NCBI GenBank assembly: GCA_016215025.1
Contig: JACRMI010000072.1
Coordinates: 1-64,000, forward strand
DNA from: Chloroflexota bacterium
GTDB taxonomy: Bacteria; Chloroflexota; Anaerolineae; UBA4142
Reading direction: 5' to 3'
Length of the DNA: 64,000 nucleotides
Position numbers and translations under genes: made by a program. This document shows, piece after piece, positions 36,170 to 46,189 of this stretch. The notes beneath the pieces are model-generated. The model searched no databases. It was not told the DNA's origin and worked only from the letters and a program-made list of their open reading frames with translations. Numbering within the stretch: position 1 is the first letter of the stretch; each line of letters begins with the position of its first letter.

Positions 36170-36880
36170 ATGCAAACTGTCCGCAATGCTTTGATTGTTG
36201 TCGCAGTCGTCGTCGGAGCGCTGATGCTCACCGCGTGCGCACTGAGCCAGGCGCTGATGCCGTCAAGCGATGAGTGGAACGCGGATTTCCCGATTGAGAA
36301 GGACGAACTCGTCTCCACCGGTCGCAATCCCTACTTTATTTTAGAACCCGGCTTCGTCCTGGTTCTCGAAGGAGGCGGCGAACACTTGACCATCACCGTC
36401 CTGAACGAGACCAAGAAAGTAGACGGCGTCGAGACGCGGGTCATCGAGGAGCGAGAAACCAAGAGCGGCAAATTGGTCGAGGTTTCCAGGAACTATTTCG
36501 CGATCAGCAAACGCACTAACGATGTGTTCTACTTTGGAGAAGACGTGGACATGTACCAAAACGACAAGGTCGCGAGTAACTCGGGGACGTGGCTCTCAGG
36601 CGTCAACGACGCCAAGTTCGGTCTCATCATGCCGGGCAAGGTGACGTTGAATGCCAGATACTACCAGGAGGTTGCCCCCCGCATCGCGATGGATCGCGCC
36701 AAGATCGTCAGCACGAGCGAGACGGTCAAGACTCCCGCCGGAGAGTTCGCCAACTCTCTGAAAGTGGAAGAGACCACGCCCTTGGAGCCTTCGATCACAG
36801 AGTACAAGTACTATGCTCCCGGCATCGGGTTGGTGCAGGAAGGGTCACTGAAACTGGTCAAGTACGGGAAAGCAAACTAA
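36170..36880 (+). CDS. lipoprotein with SAM-independent, uncharacterised beta domain
   Basis: 236 residues. ATG 36170 has gagaaaggag upstream. Lipobox LMLTACAL at about residues 19-26. The mature part holds YFILEPGFVLVLEGGGE, TKKVDGVETRVIEERET, DVFYFGEDVDMYQ and an EYKYYAPGIGLVQEGSL end. This is the same pattern as residues 60-280 of the protein at 44373 (LKPGTQFVYDG, TKVINGVRAVVIYD, GNVWHLGQYVE, KYYARGVGVVG). It lies just upstream of the RND pump operon, so a pump accessory or a sensor of extracytoplasmic ligand is possible. No named family recognised. Confidence 0.7.
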   Translation: MQTVRNALIVVAVVVGALMLTACALSQALMPSSDEWNADFPIEKDELVSTGRNPYFILEPGFVLVLEGGGEHLTITVLNETKKVDGVETRVIEERETKSGKLVEVSRNYFAISKRTNDVFYFGEDVDMYQNDKVASNSGTWLSGVNDAKFGLIMPGKVTLNARYYQEVAPRIAMDRAKIVSTSETVKTPAGEFANSLKVEETTPLEPSITEYKYYAPGIGLVQEGSLKLVKYGKAN

Positions 36881-36883
36881 GCA

Positions 36884-36956
36884 CAATACGGCTGCCCAAT
36901 ACGGCGGTCGATCTAATTTCCCTGCCCTAAAGCAAGAGCCGCGCCAAGCCGTATTG
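36884..36956. repeat. inverted repeat before the RND operon
   Basis: caatacggct (36884-36893) is exactly complementary to agccgtattg (36947-36956). A second caatacggcgg starts at 36897. It may be a terminator of the lipoprotein gene or a regulator site for the pump operon. Confidence 0.5.
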
Positions 36957-37006
36957 AATTTGATGACGCGCGGCAAAATCGGAGCTAGACGGAAGGAGAT
37001 AATCAA

Positions 37007-40000
37007 ATGCGTTCGATCATTACAATCTGTCTTCAGTTTCGATTCCTGGTGGTGATTCTTGCCGCCGTGGTCATGTTCTTGGGCATCACCCAAATGCGCA
37101 CCATGCCAGTAGACGTGTTGCCCGAATTCTCGCCACCCTACGTGGAGATCCAGACCGAAGCCCTCGGTCTCTCCGCAGAAGAAGTGGAGGAATTGATTGC
37201 CGTGCCGCTTGAGCAGGACTTGCTCAACGGCGTGGCGTGGCTCGACACCATTCGTTCCGAGTCGGTGCCGGGGCTGTCCTCGGTCACGCTTATCTTTGAG
37301 CCAGGCACCGACCTCTACCGCGCACGGCAGATGGTCAACGAGCGCCTGTCCCAGGCGGCGGTCGGACTGCCCCACGTCTCCAAATCGCCAGTCATGCTCC
37401 AGCCCACCTCGGCGACCAGCCGCGTCCTGATCGTCGGACTCTCGTCCAAGAGCTTGTCCATGATCCAGATGTCGGTGCTGGCACGCTGGACGATTGCGCC
37501 GCGCTTGATGGGCGTCCCCGATGTCGCCAATGTGGCGATCTGGGGTTTGCGCGACCGGCAACTGCAAGTGCAAGTGGATCCCGAGCGATTGCGCGCACAC
37601 GACATTCCGCTCTTGCAAGTCCTCGAAACCACCGGCAACGCCCTGTGGGTGTCGTCCCTCAGTTTCGTCGAGGCATCTACCCCCGGCAATGCCGGGTTCA
37701 TTGACACGCCCCAACAACGCCTGGGCATCCAGCACATCCTGCCCATCCTCTCGCCCGAGGGGCTGGCTCAAGTACCAATCACGCGCACCGTGCGCCTGAT
37801 TGATGTGGCGAACGTGGTCGAAGACCATCAGCCGCTCATCGGGGATGCCTTGACCAACAACGGGACGAGTCTCTTGCTCGTCATCGAGAAATTCCCCGGC
37901 AGCAACACCGTGAAGGTCACGCGCGGCGTGGAAGATGCGCTGGAGGCGTTGCGCCCCGGTCTGGGTGGCGTGAACATTGACTCGACTATATTTCGACCGG
38001 CATCCTTTATCGAGATGGCAATGGACAATCTCGCCCGGACGTTCATCATCGGGATTGTGCTCGTCGTGCTTGCGCTCGGCGTCTTGTTCTTCAACTGGCG
38101 CACGGCGCTCATCAGTTTCGTCACGATCCCGCTGTCGCTGACAGCCGCCGGCTTGGTCCTCTACCTGCGCAACGCCACACTCAATGTCATGGTCTTGGCG
38201 GGCTTGGTCATCGCCCTCGGCATCGTCGTGGACGATGCCATCGTCGGCGTCGAGAGCATCGCGCGGCGGCTGCGGCAGCCGCGGAAAGAGGACAGCGGCA
38301 AGTCGCCAGTGCGCGTGATTCTGGAGGCATCGGTCGAGACGCGCAGCACCCTGTTCTTTGCGACGCTGATCTGCCTGCTGGCGGTGCTGCCGGTCTTGGC
38401 GCTGGATGGACTGGCGGGTGCCTTTTTCTACCCGTTGGCTCTATCCTACGTGCTGGCGGTGCTCGCCGCCATGGTCGTCGCCTTGACGGTCACGCCCGTG
38501 CTGTCCGCGATCCTGTTGCCAGGTATGTCCAAGCTGCCTAGCCTGACAGAACGATGGGGAGAGGAGTACGCCGGTTGGGTGAAGCGCGTCCTCCAAGGAC
38601 CGCGCTGGGTATTCCTGTCAGCGGTCGTCTTGACGGCAATCGCTATTGCCGTACTGCCCTTCCTCGGACAATCACTCCTCCCAATGTTCAAAGAATCTGA
38701 CCTGCGGATCCATCTGGAGGCGGCGCCCGGCACGTCGCTTCCCGCAATGACCCGCATGGTGAATCAGATGACCGGCGAATTGCGCGCCATTCCAGGGATC
38801 CGCAACATGGGCACCACGGTGGGGCGCGCCATCTTCGGAGATCAAGTGGTCGGCATCAATTCCGCCGAGATCTGGCTTAGCATTGATTCCAAAGTAGATT
38901 ATGCCGGAACCATTGACGCCATTAACCAGACTATCGCCCGCTACGGTGGGTTCCAGAGCGATGTCCAAACCTACCTGGGGCAGACCAGCAGCGCGATTGT
39001 GGCGGGACCCAGCGATCCCATCGCGGTGCGCCTCTATGGTCAAGACTGGGCGGTGCTTCGCCGCGAGGCGGAGCAAGTGAAGCAGAGTCTGGCAGGCATT
39101 GCCGGGATCGTGGAGGAGCAACTCAAACTCCCCATCGAGGAAGCCATCTTGGAAGTCGAAGTAGACCTCGCCGCCGCCCAACGCTATGGCATCAAACCCG
39201 GCGATGTACGGCGCACTGCGGCGACGTTGTTGAATGGCTTGCAAGTGGGCAGCTTATTTGAGGAACAAAAAGTGTTCGACGTGGTAGTGTGGAGCACGCC
39301 CGAAACGCGGCGCAGTGTGAACAGCGTGGGCGAACTGCTGATTGACATGCCCGACGGCGGGCGGGTGCGGTTGGCGGATGTCGCCCATGTGCGCATCAAG
39401 TCCGCGCCGACGGTGGTCAAACATGACAACGTCTCGCGTTATCTGGACATTGGACTGACGGTGCGGGGGCGGGATTTCGGCGCAGTCATGGGCGACGTGC
39501 AAGCTCGCCTCCGGCAAAGCCGCTTCCCGCTGGAATACCACGCCGAGGTGCTTGGCAATTACGCGCAGCAGCAAGATACCCAGAACCGTCTGCTCAGTTT
39601 TGCGGCGGTTGCTCTGATCGGGATGTTCCTCCTGCTGCACGCCTCCTTCACGTCCTGGCGTCTGGCGCTCGCCTCGGTGTTGAGTCTGGCGGTGGCGCTG
39701 GCGGGTGGCGTGCTGGCGGTAGGCGCGACTGGTGTGATGCTCACCCTGGGTTCGCTCGTGGGCTTGCTGGCGGTGTTCGGGATCGCGGCGCGCAATCAGA
39801 TCATGCTGCTCAAGCACTATGAGCATCTCGCGTGGGAAGGAGGTGAGGCGTTTGGTCCGGAACTGATCCTGCGTGGAGCGCGGGAGCGGCTGGCACCGAT
39901 CCTGATGACGGCGCTCACCATGTCGTTGGCGCTTTTGCCCGTGCTGTTCTTGGGAGACATTCCTGGACTAGAGGTGCTGCGCCCGATGGCGGTAGTGATT

Positions 40001-40141
40001 CTAGGTGGGTTGGTGACGACGACGCTGGTGAATCTGTTCGTCGTGCCTGCGGTGTACTGGACGTTCGGGGCAAATCTCAAACCGGACACGGAGATGGTGG
40101 GGCTAATGGCAATGCCATCCACCGAACCTCAGATAATGTGA
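37007..40141 (+). CDS. RND efflux transporter (HME/CusA-like), pump subunit 1
   Basis: 1044 residues. Good ribosome site (aaggag) before ATG 37007. N-terminal FRFLVVILAAVVMFLGITQM then MPVDVLPEFSPPYVEIQTEA, the standard RND opening. TM4 has [20 protein letters not shown] with the proton-relay Asp pair. The second half repeats the helix and porter-domain pattern (GQSLLPMFKESDLRIHLEAA, GSLVGLLAVFGIAARNQIML). Closest in feel to CzcA/CusA heavy-metal pumps. The next genes are a lipoprotein adaptor and a second RND subunit. No TolC-type gene is near. Confidence 0.95.
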   Translation: MRSIITICLQFRFLVVILAAVVMFLGITQMRTMPVDVLPEFSPPYVEIQTEALGLSAEEVEELIAVPLEQDLLNGVAWLDTIRSESVPGLSSVTLIFEPGTDLYRARQMVNERLSQAAVGLPHVSKSPVMLQPTSATSRVLIVGLSSKSLSMIQMSVLARWTIAPRLMGVPDVANVAIWGLRDRQLQVQVDPERLRAHDIPLLQVLETTGNALWVSSLSFVEASTPGNAGFIDTPQQRLGIQHILPILSPEGLAQVPITRTVRLIDVANVVEDHQPLIGDALTNNGTSLLLVIEKFPGSNTVKVTRGVEDALEALRPGLGGVNIDSTIFRPASFIEMAMDNLARTFIIGIVLVVLALGVLFFNWRTALISFVTIPLSLTAAGLVLYLRNATLNVMVLAGLVIALGIVVDDAIVGVESIARRLRQPRKEDSGKSPVRVILEASVETRSTLFFATLICLLAVLPVLALDGLAGAFFYPLALSYVLAVLAAMVVALTVTPVLSAILLPGMSKLPSLTERWGEEYAGWVKRVLQGPRWVFLSAVVLTAIAIAVLPFLGQSLLPMFKESDLRIHLEAAPGTSLPAMTRMVNQMTGELRAIPGIRNMGTTVGRAIFGDQVVGINSAEIWLSIDSKVDYAGTIDAINQTIARYGGFQSDVQTYLGQTSSAIVAGPSDPIAVRLYGQDWAVLRREAEQVKQSLAGIAGIVEEQLKLPIEEAILEVEVDLAAAQRYGIKPGDVRRTAATLLNGLQVGSLFEEQKVFDVVVWSTPETRRSVNSVGELLIDMPDGGRVRLADVAHVRIKSAPTVVKHDNVSRYLDIGLTVRGRDFGAVMGDVQARLRQSRFPLEYHAEVLGNYAQQQDTQNRLLSFAAVALIGMFLLLHASFTSWRLALASVLSLAVALAGGVLAVGATGVMLTLGSLVGLLAVFGIAARNQIMLLKHYEHLAWEGGEAFGPELILRGARERLAPILMTALTMSLALLPVLFLGDIPGLEVLRPMAVVILGGLVTTTLVNLFVVPAVYWTFGANLKPDTEMVGLMAMPSTEPQIM

Positions 40142-40155
40142 GAGAGGAGAAGGAG

Positions 40156-41007
40156 ATGAACCACAAGAGTCTATGGATGCTTGCGCTGCTGATGTTTGCC
40201 AGTGTGATGCTCTCAGCATGCATGCAGAAGCCAGTATCGGCAAGCAAGATCGTACCAGCCAAGGTCGAGACAATTGCAGGCACGAATCTCAAGCGCCTCA
40301 TCTTGACCCAAGATGCAGCAAAACGGCTCGCCATCCAGACGACACCCGCTCGTGAGGAGCAGGTCTCGCGCAAGTGGATAGTTGGGGGTGAAGTCGTGGC
40401 GTTGCCAACAGCGGCAGCTACGATCTCTGATCTCAACAAAATTTTGGTGCGCTTAGACCTGGGTGAGAGTGGAATTAAGAGGGTGCGCCGGGTCGAATCC
40501 GCTCTCGTCATGCCGCTCACCAGTGCTAGCACGAGCGCATTGGCTTCCACGCTTCCCTTGACCACACAACCCATTGGTATACCGCTCACCAATCCCAGTG
40601 GGAGTGCAACCGGACCTGTGCCCGCTTCCGCGCTCCCCTTGACGGCGCAACCCATCGATGCGCCGAAGAATGTGCCCGACGTGGACCCGACGACGGAACT
40701 GTATTATCTGGTGGACAGCGCCAATCACGGCTTGGTTCCGGGGCAGCGCGTGTTTGTGCAACTTGTCCTGGTAGGTAGCGGGGCACTGCGAAAGATCATC
40801 CCTTACTCCGCGGTCCTGTACGACAAAGAGGGAAAAACCTGGACATACACCAATCCCGAACCCCTGGTCTTTGTCCGACAAGTCATCACGGTTGACTATA
40901 TCGAAGGAGACCAGGCAATCCTGACAGAAGGTCCAGCCGCCGGCACTCTGGTGGTGACAGTCGGAGAGGCGGAATTGTTTGGCGCTGAGGTCGGAGTAGG
41001 GAAATAG
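40156..41007 (+). CDS. lipoprotein RND periplasmic adaptor-like protein, reduced
   Basis: 283 residues. ATG 40156 has gagaaggag upstream; the in-frame ATG at 40138 overlaps the RND stop and is less likely. Lipobox SVMLSACMQ. The visible adaptor part is C-terminal: LVPGQRVFVQLVLVG, KIIPYSAVLYDKEGKTWTYT, FVRQVITVDYIEGDQAIL and GTLVVTVGEAELFGAE, typical of the beta-barrel and membrane-proximal domains of MFPs. In the middle, where a lipoyl/alpha-hairpin part should be, there is a low-complexity Ser/Thr/Pro stretch with imperfect repeats (STLPLTTQPIG..., SALPLTAQPID...). It sits between two RND genes. Confidence 0.82.
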   Translation: MNHKSLWMLALLMFASVMLSACMQKPVSASKIVPAKVETIAGTNLKRLILTQDAAKRLAIQTTPAREEQVSRKWIVGGEVVALPTAAATISDLNKILVRLDLGESGIKRVRRVESALVMPLTSASTSALASTLPLTTQPIGIPLTNPSGSATGPVPASALPLTAQPIDAPKNVPDVDPTTELYYLVDSANHGLVPGQRVFVQLVLVGSGALRKIIPYSAVLYDKEGKTWTYTNPEPLVFVRQVITVDYIEGDQAILTEGPAAGTLVVTVGEAELFGAEVGVGK

Positions 41008-41010
41008 CTT

Positions 41011-41079
41011 CTCCCACACTCCCACACTCACACACGCATTTCAATCTAAAGTATGGGAGTGGGGGAGTGGGGGAGTGAG
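41011..41079. repeat. CTCCCACACT / GGGGGAGTG inverted repeat
   Basis: ctcccacactcccacactca (41011-41030) is nearly complementary to the gggagtgg-rich stretch 41054-41079. It is a long imperfect hairpin inside the RND operon. Looks like a dispersed intergenic repeat; it could attenuate transcription of the second RND gene. Confidence 0.6.
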
Positions 41080-41103
41080 GTAGATGGAAGGAGGATCGCA
41101 CCC

Positions 41104-44100
41104 ATGATGCGTTGGATAGTTGCGACGAGTCTGCGTTTTCGATTTCTCGTCGTTGCGCTTGCCTTTGCGCTGCTGTCCTATGGGCTAACGGCGATCGGCG
41201 GCATGCCCGTGGACGTGTTTCCCGAGTTTGCACCGCCCAAAGTGGAGATTCAGACGCTTAGTCTCGGACTCTCCGCCGTCGAAGTGGAACAACTGGTCAC
41301 CGTGCCGCTGGAGCAGGCGCTCAACGGGGTGCCGGGGCTGGACGTCATGCGCTCCCGGTCAGTGCCCGACTTGTCCGATATCACCCTCCTCTTCAAGCCC
41401 AGGACTGACGAAATCCATGCCCGACAGTTGGTGCAAGAGCGACTCATTACCGTTCAAAACCAACTGCCCACCTGGGCTGCCCCGCCGATCATGATCCAGC
41501 CGCTGTCTTCGACCAGCCGAATCATGAAGATCGGACTGTCCTCGAAACAATATGATATGCTGGATCTCTCGATGACCTCCTACTGGAAGATCCGCGCCCG
41601 CTTGCTGCGCGTGCCCGGCGTTGCGAACGTGCCGATCTGGGGCGAGCGCGTCAAGATTCCAACGGTGCAGGTGGATCCGGAAAAGATGCGTGCGTACAAT
41701 GTCTCGCTACAAGAAGCCATGGAGGTCACCTCGAACGCCTTGGATGTGGGGTTACTCCGATTTACCAACGGGTCGGTGATCGGAACCGGTGGGTTCATTG
41801 AGACCCCTAATCAAAGACTCTCGATCCAGCACAAGTCGCCCATCCTGACACCGGAATCGCTGACGAAGGTGGCTATCCACGATAGAGTGAAGATCGACGG
41901 CACACCGCTGACGATCGGCGACGTGGCGACGGTCGTGTGGGACACCTGGCCGCTCGCCGGGGACGCGGTCATCAACGACGGCGAAGGACTCATGATGGTC
42001 GTGCAAAAGTTGCCGTGGGCGAACACGCTGGACGTGACGCGGGGAGTGGAACAAGCCATGAACGAGATGCGCCCCGGTCTTCAGGGGATTGACATTGACA
42101 CGACCATCTTTCGCCCGGCGACCTTTATCGAGATCGCGATCGAGAATCTCACCCAGTCCCTGCTCGTCGGTGGTCTGCTCGTGGTCGTGGTGCTATTGAT
42201 CTTTCTATTCGAATGGCGAGTCGCGTTCATCAGCGCGACGATCATCCCGCTGTCCCTGATGTCCTCCTTGCTCGTGTTAAGTGCGCGCGGAGCGACCATC
42301 AACGTGATGACGTTGGCGGGGCTGGCGATCGCCATCGGCGCGGTGGTGGACGATGCGATCGTGGGTGTAGAAAATATCGTGCGGCGACTCCGTCAACTGC
42401 GGAAAGATGGGAGCACGAAATCAACGGCGCGAATTGTGATGGAAGCTTCGATCGAAGTGCGCGGGCCCATCGTCTACGCGTCGCTGATCGAGATTTCGGC
42501 GTTGGTGCCGGTCTTTTTCCTGGAAGGGTTATCCGGCTCATTCTTCAAGCCCCTTGCCGAAGCCTACATCGTGGCGGGGCTGGTCTCCCCGTTGATCGCG
42601 CTAACCGTCACGCCGGCGATGGTTCTGATTCTCGTGGGCGGCACATCCGTCGAGCATCGGCAGTCGCCGCTCATACCGTTCCTGCACCGTATCTATGCCA
42701 TGGCGCTCAAGCCCATCATCGCTAACCCGCGCCGCGCGTACTTGACCGTCACCCTCCTCGTCATCGTCGGCTTCGGGGTGTGGCCGTTCCTCGGACAGGA
42801 ATTGATTCCGTCGTTCAAGGAACGGGACTTTTTGATGCACTGGATCACGAACGCCGGCACATCTCATCCGGAAATGTTTCGGATCACGCAGCAGGCGTGT
42901 CGTGAACTCTTGACCATTCCAGGTGTCCGCAACTGCGGCTCGCACATCGGGCAAGCCATGGCAGCGGATGAACCGTATGGGGTCAATTTCACCGAGAATT
43001 GGATTAGCGTGGATCCGTCGGTAGACTATGACCTGACGCTGGCGAAAATCCAGGAAACGGTGGATGGCTACCCTGGGCTGATTCGCGATGTGCAGACCTA
43101 TCTGAAAGAGAGAATCAAAGAGGTGCTGACCGGGTCCAGTGATGCCATCGTCCTGCGCATCTATGGTCAGGATTTGCACGAACTGCAAGCCAAAGCCGAA
43201 GAAGTGAAAAAAGCCCTGACTGGGATCGAGGGCATTGTGGACTTGAAAATCGAGGTGCACTCGGACATTCCCCAGGTGCAAGTTGAGGTGGACCTCGCCG
43301 CCGCCAAGCTCTATGGCGTCAAGCCCGGCGATGTACGACGGCAGACGGCGATCATGGTGTCTGGCGAGGAAGTCGGCGACATCTTCATTGACGGCAGGAC
43401 CTATGACGTGAACCTTCATAGCACGCCGGCTGTGCGCGCCAGCCTGACCAGTCTACGCGAGATGCTGATTGACACACCCAGCCGCCAACGCATCCGCCTG
43501 GAGGATGTCGCCGACATCCGCCTGCGCCCGACGCCGAACGTCATCGAACGGGTGAACCAGTCGCGCAAGATTGACGTATCGGCAAACGTCAAGGGACGGG
43601 ACCTTGGCTCAGTGGCGCAGGACGCCGAACGCGCGCTGGAAAAAGTCCAGTTCCCCCTGGGATACCATGTCGAGATCGGCGGCGAGTATGCGGAAAGGCA
43701 AGCCGCGCAACAGCGCCTGTTCGTCGCCGGGGCAGTCGCCATGCTCGCGATCTTCTTCCTCCTGCGGACGTCCTTTGGGAATTGGCGCCTGGCGACGCTC
43801 ACCTTCGTGACCTTGCCCTGGGCGCTGGTCGGCGGACTACTGACAGCATACTTCTTTGGTGGTGTCCTGTCGCTCGGTTCGCTGGTCGGCTTTCTCACTG
43901 TCTTAGGGATTGCGACGCGCAACGGCATCATGCTGATCAGTCACTTTGATTATCTCGAGTACGAGGAAGAAGTCCCGTTCGGTCCTGGGCTGGTCCTGCG
44001 CGGGGCGCAAGAACGGATTGCGCCGATCTTGATGACGGCGCTCACCACCGGCCTCGCGCTCGTGCCGCTGGTAATTCGGGGCAATATCCCCGGTCAGGAG

Positions 44101-44235
44101 ATCGAGTATCCGATGGCGCTCGTGATTCTGGGCGGTCTGTTCACCTCGACAGTGCTCAATCTGTTCGTGGTACCCTCACTGTACTTGCGTTTCGGCAAGG
44201 GTAAAAATTCACTTTCGCCCATAGCACAGAACTAG
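41104..44235 (+). CDS. RND efflux transporter (HME/CusA-like), pump subunit 2
   Basis: 1043 residues from ATG 41104, with ggaagga upstream. Same family as the gene at 37007 but clearly diverged. [41 protein letters not shown]4 [20 protein letters not shown] with both relay Asp residues, and [20 protein letters not shown] are visible. Two unlike RND subunits around one adaptor recall MdtABC, where MdtB and MdtC form a mixed trimer. The earlier in-frame start at 41053 lies inside the intergenic repeat and was rejected. Confidence 0.95.
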   Translation: MMRWIVATSLRFRFLVVALAFALLSYGLTAIGGMPVDVFPEFAPPKVEIQTLSLGLSAVEVEQLVTVPLEQALNGVPGLDVMRSRSVPDLSDITLLFKPRTDEIHARQLVQERLITVQNQLPTWAAPPIMIQPLSSTSRIMKIGLSSKQYDMLDLSMTSYWKIRARLLRVPGVANVPIWGERVKIPTVQVDPEKMRAYNVSLQEAMEVTSNALDVGLLRFTNGSVIGTGGFIETPNQRLSIQHKSPILTPESLTKVAIHDRVKIDGTPLTIGDVATVVWDTWPLAGDAVINDGEGLMMVVQKLPWANTLDVTRGVEQAMNEMRPGLQGIDIDTTIFRPATFIEIAIENLTQSLLVGGLLVVVVLLIFLFEWRVAFISATIIPLSLMSSLLVLSARGATINVMTLAGLAIAIGAVVDDAIVGVENIVRRLRQLRKDGSTKSTARIVMEASIEVRGPIVYASLIEISALVPVFFLEGLSGSFFKPLAEAYIVAGLVSPLIALTVTPAMVLILVGGTSVEHRQSPLIPFLHRIYAMALKPIIANPRRAYLTVTLLVIVGFGVWPFLGQELIPSFKERDFLMHWITNAGTSHPEMFRITQQACRELLTIPGVRNCGSHIGQAMAADEPYGVNFTENWISVDPSVDYDLTLAKIQETVDGYPGLIRDVQTYLKERIKEVLTGSSDAIVLRIYGQDLHELQAKAEEVKKALTGIEGIVDLKIEVHSDIPQVQVEVDLAAAKLYGVKPGDVRRQTAIMVSGEEVGDIFIDGRTYDVNLHSTPAVRASLTSLREMLIDTPSRQRIRLEDVADIRLRPTPNVIERVNQSRKIDVSANVKGRDLGSVAQDAERALEKVQFPLGYHVEIGGEYAERQAAQQRLFVAGAVAMLAIFFLLRTSFGNWRLATLTFVTLPWALVGGLLTAYFFGGVLSLGSLVGFLTVLGIATRNGIMLISHFDYLEYEEEVPFGPGLVLRGAQERIAPILMTALTTGLALVPLVIRGNIPGQEIEYPMALVILGGLFTSTVLNLFVVPSLYLRFGKGKNSLSPIAQN

Positions 44236-44270
44236 CGCTGTAGGCGAGTGCGTCATCACAAGCAAAGGAG

Positions 44271-44339
44271 TTGCTCATTCGCCTTCGGCGCACCAGCGGT
44301 CGAATGAAAATGGGCAATGCATAGGACACGCTTCGCGTG
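44271..44339. repeat. intergenic hairpins downstream of RND operon
   Basis: ttgctcattcg pairs with cgaatga...gggcaa (44301-44317) around a small cgccttcggcg hairpin, and cacgcttcgcgtg (44327-44339) is another. Together they form a REP-like composite or a terminator without T tract. Confidence 0.5.
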
Positions 44340-44372
44340 CAAATTTGTCCAACATTTTCAAGGGAGATTGAA

Positions 44373-46127
44373 ATGCGACATCTTCATCTAGTCACTGTAG
44401 TAATTGCATTGCTTCTAGTGATTTCGATTTGGGCATCCAGTGGTACACCCACCGCAGTGGCGACTACCGGAAATGCGCTCGCTGCGGTTACTCCGACTCC
44501 GGCAGCGACCGCTACGATTGAGGCCGGAGCGAAAGAGTTCGAAGATTTTAACCCCAACAACTTTAACCGTTCGACCGTCATTGACAACGAGTGGTTACCC
44601 CTGAAACCTGGGACACAGTTCGTCTATGACGGGTACACCGAGACAGAAGGTAAGCGCGTTCCTCATCGCGTGGTGTTTAACGTCACCGACCTGACCAAAG
44701 TGATCAACGGCGTGCGTGCCGTCGTCATCTACGATCTTGACTATAGCGATGGGGAGCCGGTGGAGAAGGAACTCACCTTCTTCGCACAGGACAATGATGG
44801 GAACGTCTGGCACCTGGGTCAGTACGTCGAGAGGTACGATGGGGTGGACTTGCTCGGGGGCAGTGTCTGGCTTGCTGGCTACGTGGAAGGTGCGAGAGCC
44901 GGGATTATGATGAAAGCCAAGCCACAACTGGGGACACCCAGTTACTCCGAGGGGTACGCGCCTCCCCCATTCAACTGGACGGACCGCGGGCGGGTGTACC
45001 AAATGGGGCAAAAGATCAGTGTTCCTTTTAACAACTTTGATAACGTTCTGGTGATCGAAGAGTTCAGCCGGGCAGAGCCGGATTTCTTCCAACTCAAGTA
45101 TTATGCGCGCGGCGTGGGCGTTGTTGGAGTCGGCTGGAGAGGTCCAGATCCAAATCGAGAGATCCTACAGTTGGTTGACCACTTTCAGCTCAGCTCAGAT
45201 GCCCTGGCGCGGATCCGCGCGGAGGCGCTGGAACTGGAAAAACGCGCCTACGTGTACGGTCGCACACAACCCGCCGAGCCGCCAGGGAGCGTGGTAATGG
45301 TATCCGTTCAACAACCGACGGTCACTCCAACAGTCAGTCCTACTCCAAGGGCGACTCAGCCAGTAGCCAGTCCCACTCCGGGCGCGCCTCAGCCAACCGT
45401 TAGTCCTACTCTGAGTGCGCCGCAGTCAGTAGCCAGTCCCACTCCAGGGACGAACCAGCCGGTGGCTAGTCTGATCCAGGTCAAGCCACTTCCCGTGGTC
45501 ACCACCGGCAGCGTTAGGGATGATCCTGCCTTGGCTGCAACCTTTGGAACCACGGTACTGAGCATCCCCGCCAATACAACTATGTGGTTTCGTTTCGATT
45601 ATCAAACAGCAGGCAACCTACTCCCGCGACCGACCGTGTTCGTCCGTCTTTTGAATGGAGTTTCCCGCGGTCTTGGCTTTGAGATCTGGTCGCCTGAAAG
45701 GATGCAGGGTAACTGGCGGGAAAACAAACCAGTTGGTCGTGGCACTCAAGAGGTTCTGCCTCGCTGCGAGATACTTGTCGGGGACGAGGAGAGCGAAGAA
45801 GGTGAAGAGGGTGAAGAGACGCCAAGCCCCTCCATCACTATGACCTGCGTCATGGGCGAGACGAATGATCTGACCTGGACTGGCGGGTTTGGCGCGAGCG
45901 GCGCTTACTATGTGCGACTCATCAATCCTACCAATGCTCCGATCATTCCGCAGATGTTAATCGGCGGAGCGGGATTGTCAGAGTGCGCGGATGCGAATCT
46001 GGGTCTGCCTGGGACGGGCATAGTTCCAAGCCCAGATGAGGCATTCGTTCGAGTCCAGTGTCAAGACGTAGGTGCGGGCTTGATCGCCGGCGAGGCAGAA
46101 ATTGGCGAGGAACCGGAAGAGGATTAG
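44373..46127 (+). CDS. secreted protein with 36170-type domain and Pro/Thr linker
   Basis: 584 residues from ATG 44373 (agggag upstream). Signal peptide MRHLHLVTVVIALLLVISIW. Residues 60-300 carry the domain shared with the lipoprotein at 36170 (NEWLPLKPGTQFVYDGYTE, VVIYDLDYSDGEPVEKEL, DGNVWHLGQYVERYDG, KYYARGVGVVGVGW). Residues 310-375 are a VSPTP-type repeat linker. The C-terminal 200 residues form a beta-rich domain (NTTMWFRFDYQTAGN, GASGAYYVRLINPT) with an acidic EESEEGEEGEE loop, possibly a lectin-like or PPC-type fold. Cell-surface or secreted; function unknown. Confidence 0.72.
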   Translation: MRHLHLVTVVIALLLVISIWASSGTPTAVATTGNALAAVTPTPAATATIEAGAKEFEDFNPNNFNRSTVIDNEWLPLKPGTQFVYDGYTETEGKRVPHRVVFNVTDLTKVINGVRAVVIYDLDYSDGEPVEKELTFFAQDNDGNVWHLGQYVERYDGVDLLGGSVWLAGYVEGARAGIMMKAKPQLGTPSYSEGYAPPPFNWTDRGRVYQMGQKISVPFNNFDNVLVIEEFSRAEPDFFQLKYYARGVGVVGVGWRGPDPNREILQLVDHFQLSSDALARIRAEALELEKRAYVYGRTQPAEPPGSVVMVSVQQPTVTPTVSPTPRATQPVASPTPGAPQPTVSPTLSAPQSVASPTPGTNQPVASLIQVKPLPVVTTGSVRDDPALAATFGTTVLSIPANTTMWFRFDYQTAGNLLPRPTVFVRLLNGVSRGLGFEIWSPERMQGNWRENKPVGRGTQEVLPRCEILVGDEESEEGEEGEETPSPSITMTCVMGETNDLTWTGGFGASGAYYVRLINPTNAPIIPQMLIGGAGLSECADANLGLPGTGIVPSPDEAFVRVQCQDVGAGLIAGEAEIGEEPEED

Positions 46128-46189
46128 AGCATAGCTTGCCCATGGCTAGAGTAGGAGCATCCGAACACACAACTCACAGGAGATTAATA

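Noticed and set aside
36845..37828. 327-codon minus-strand frame over the first RND gene
   Set aside because: It is an antisense shadow of a GC-biased coding region; the + strand shows the RND motifs.
42601..43419. 272-codon minus-strand frame over the second RND gene
   Set aside because: Antisense shadow; the sense frame is a complete RND transporter.
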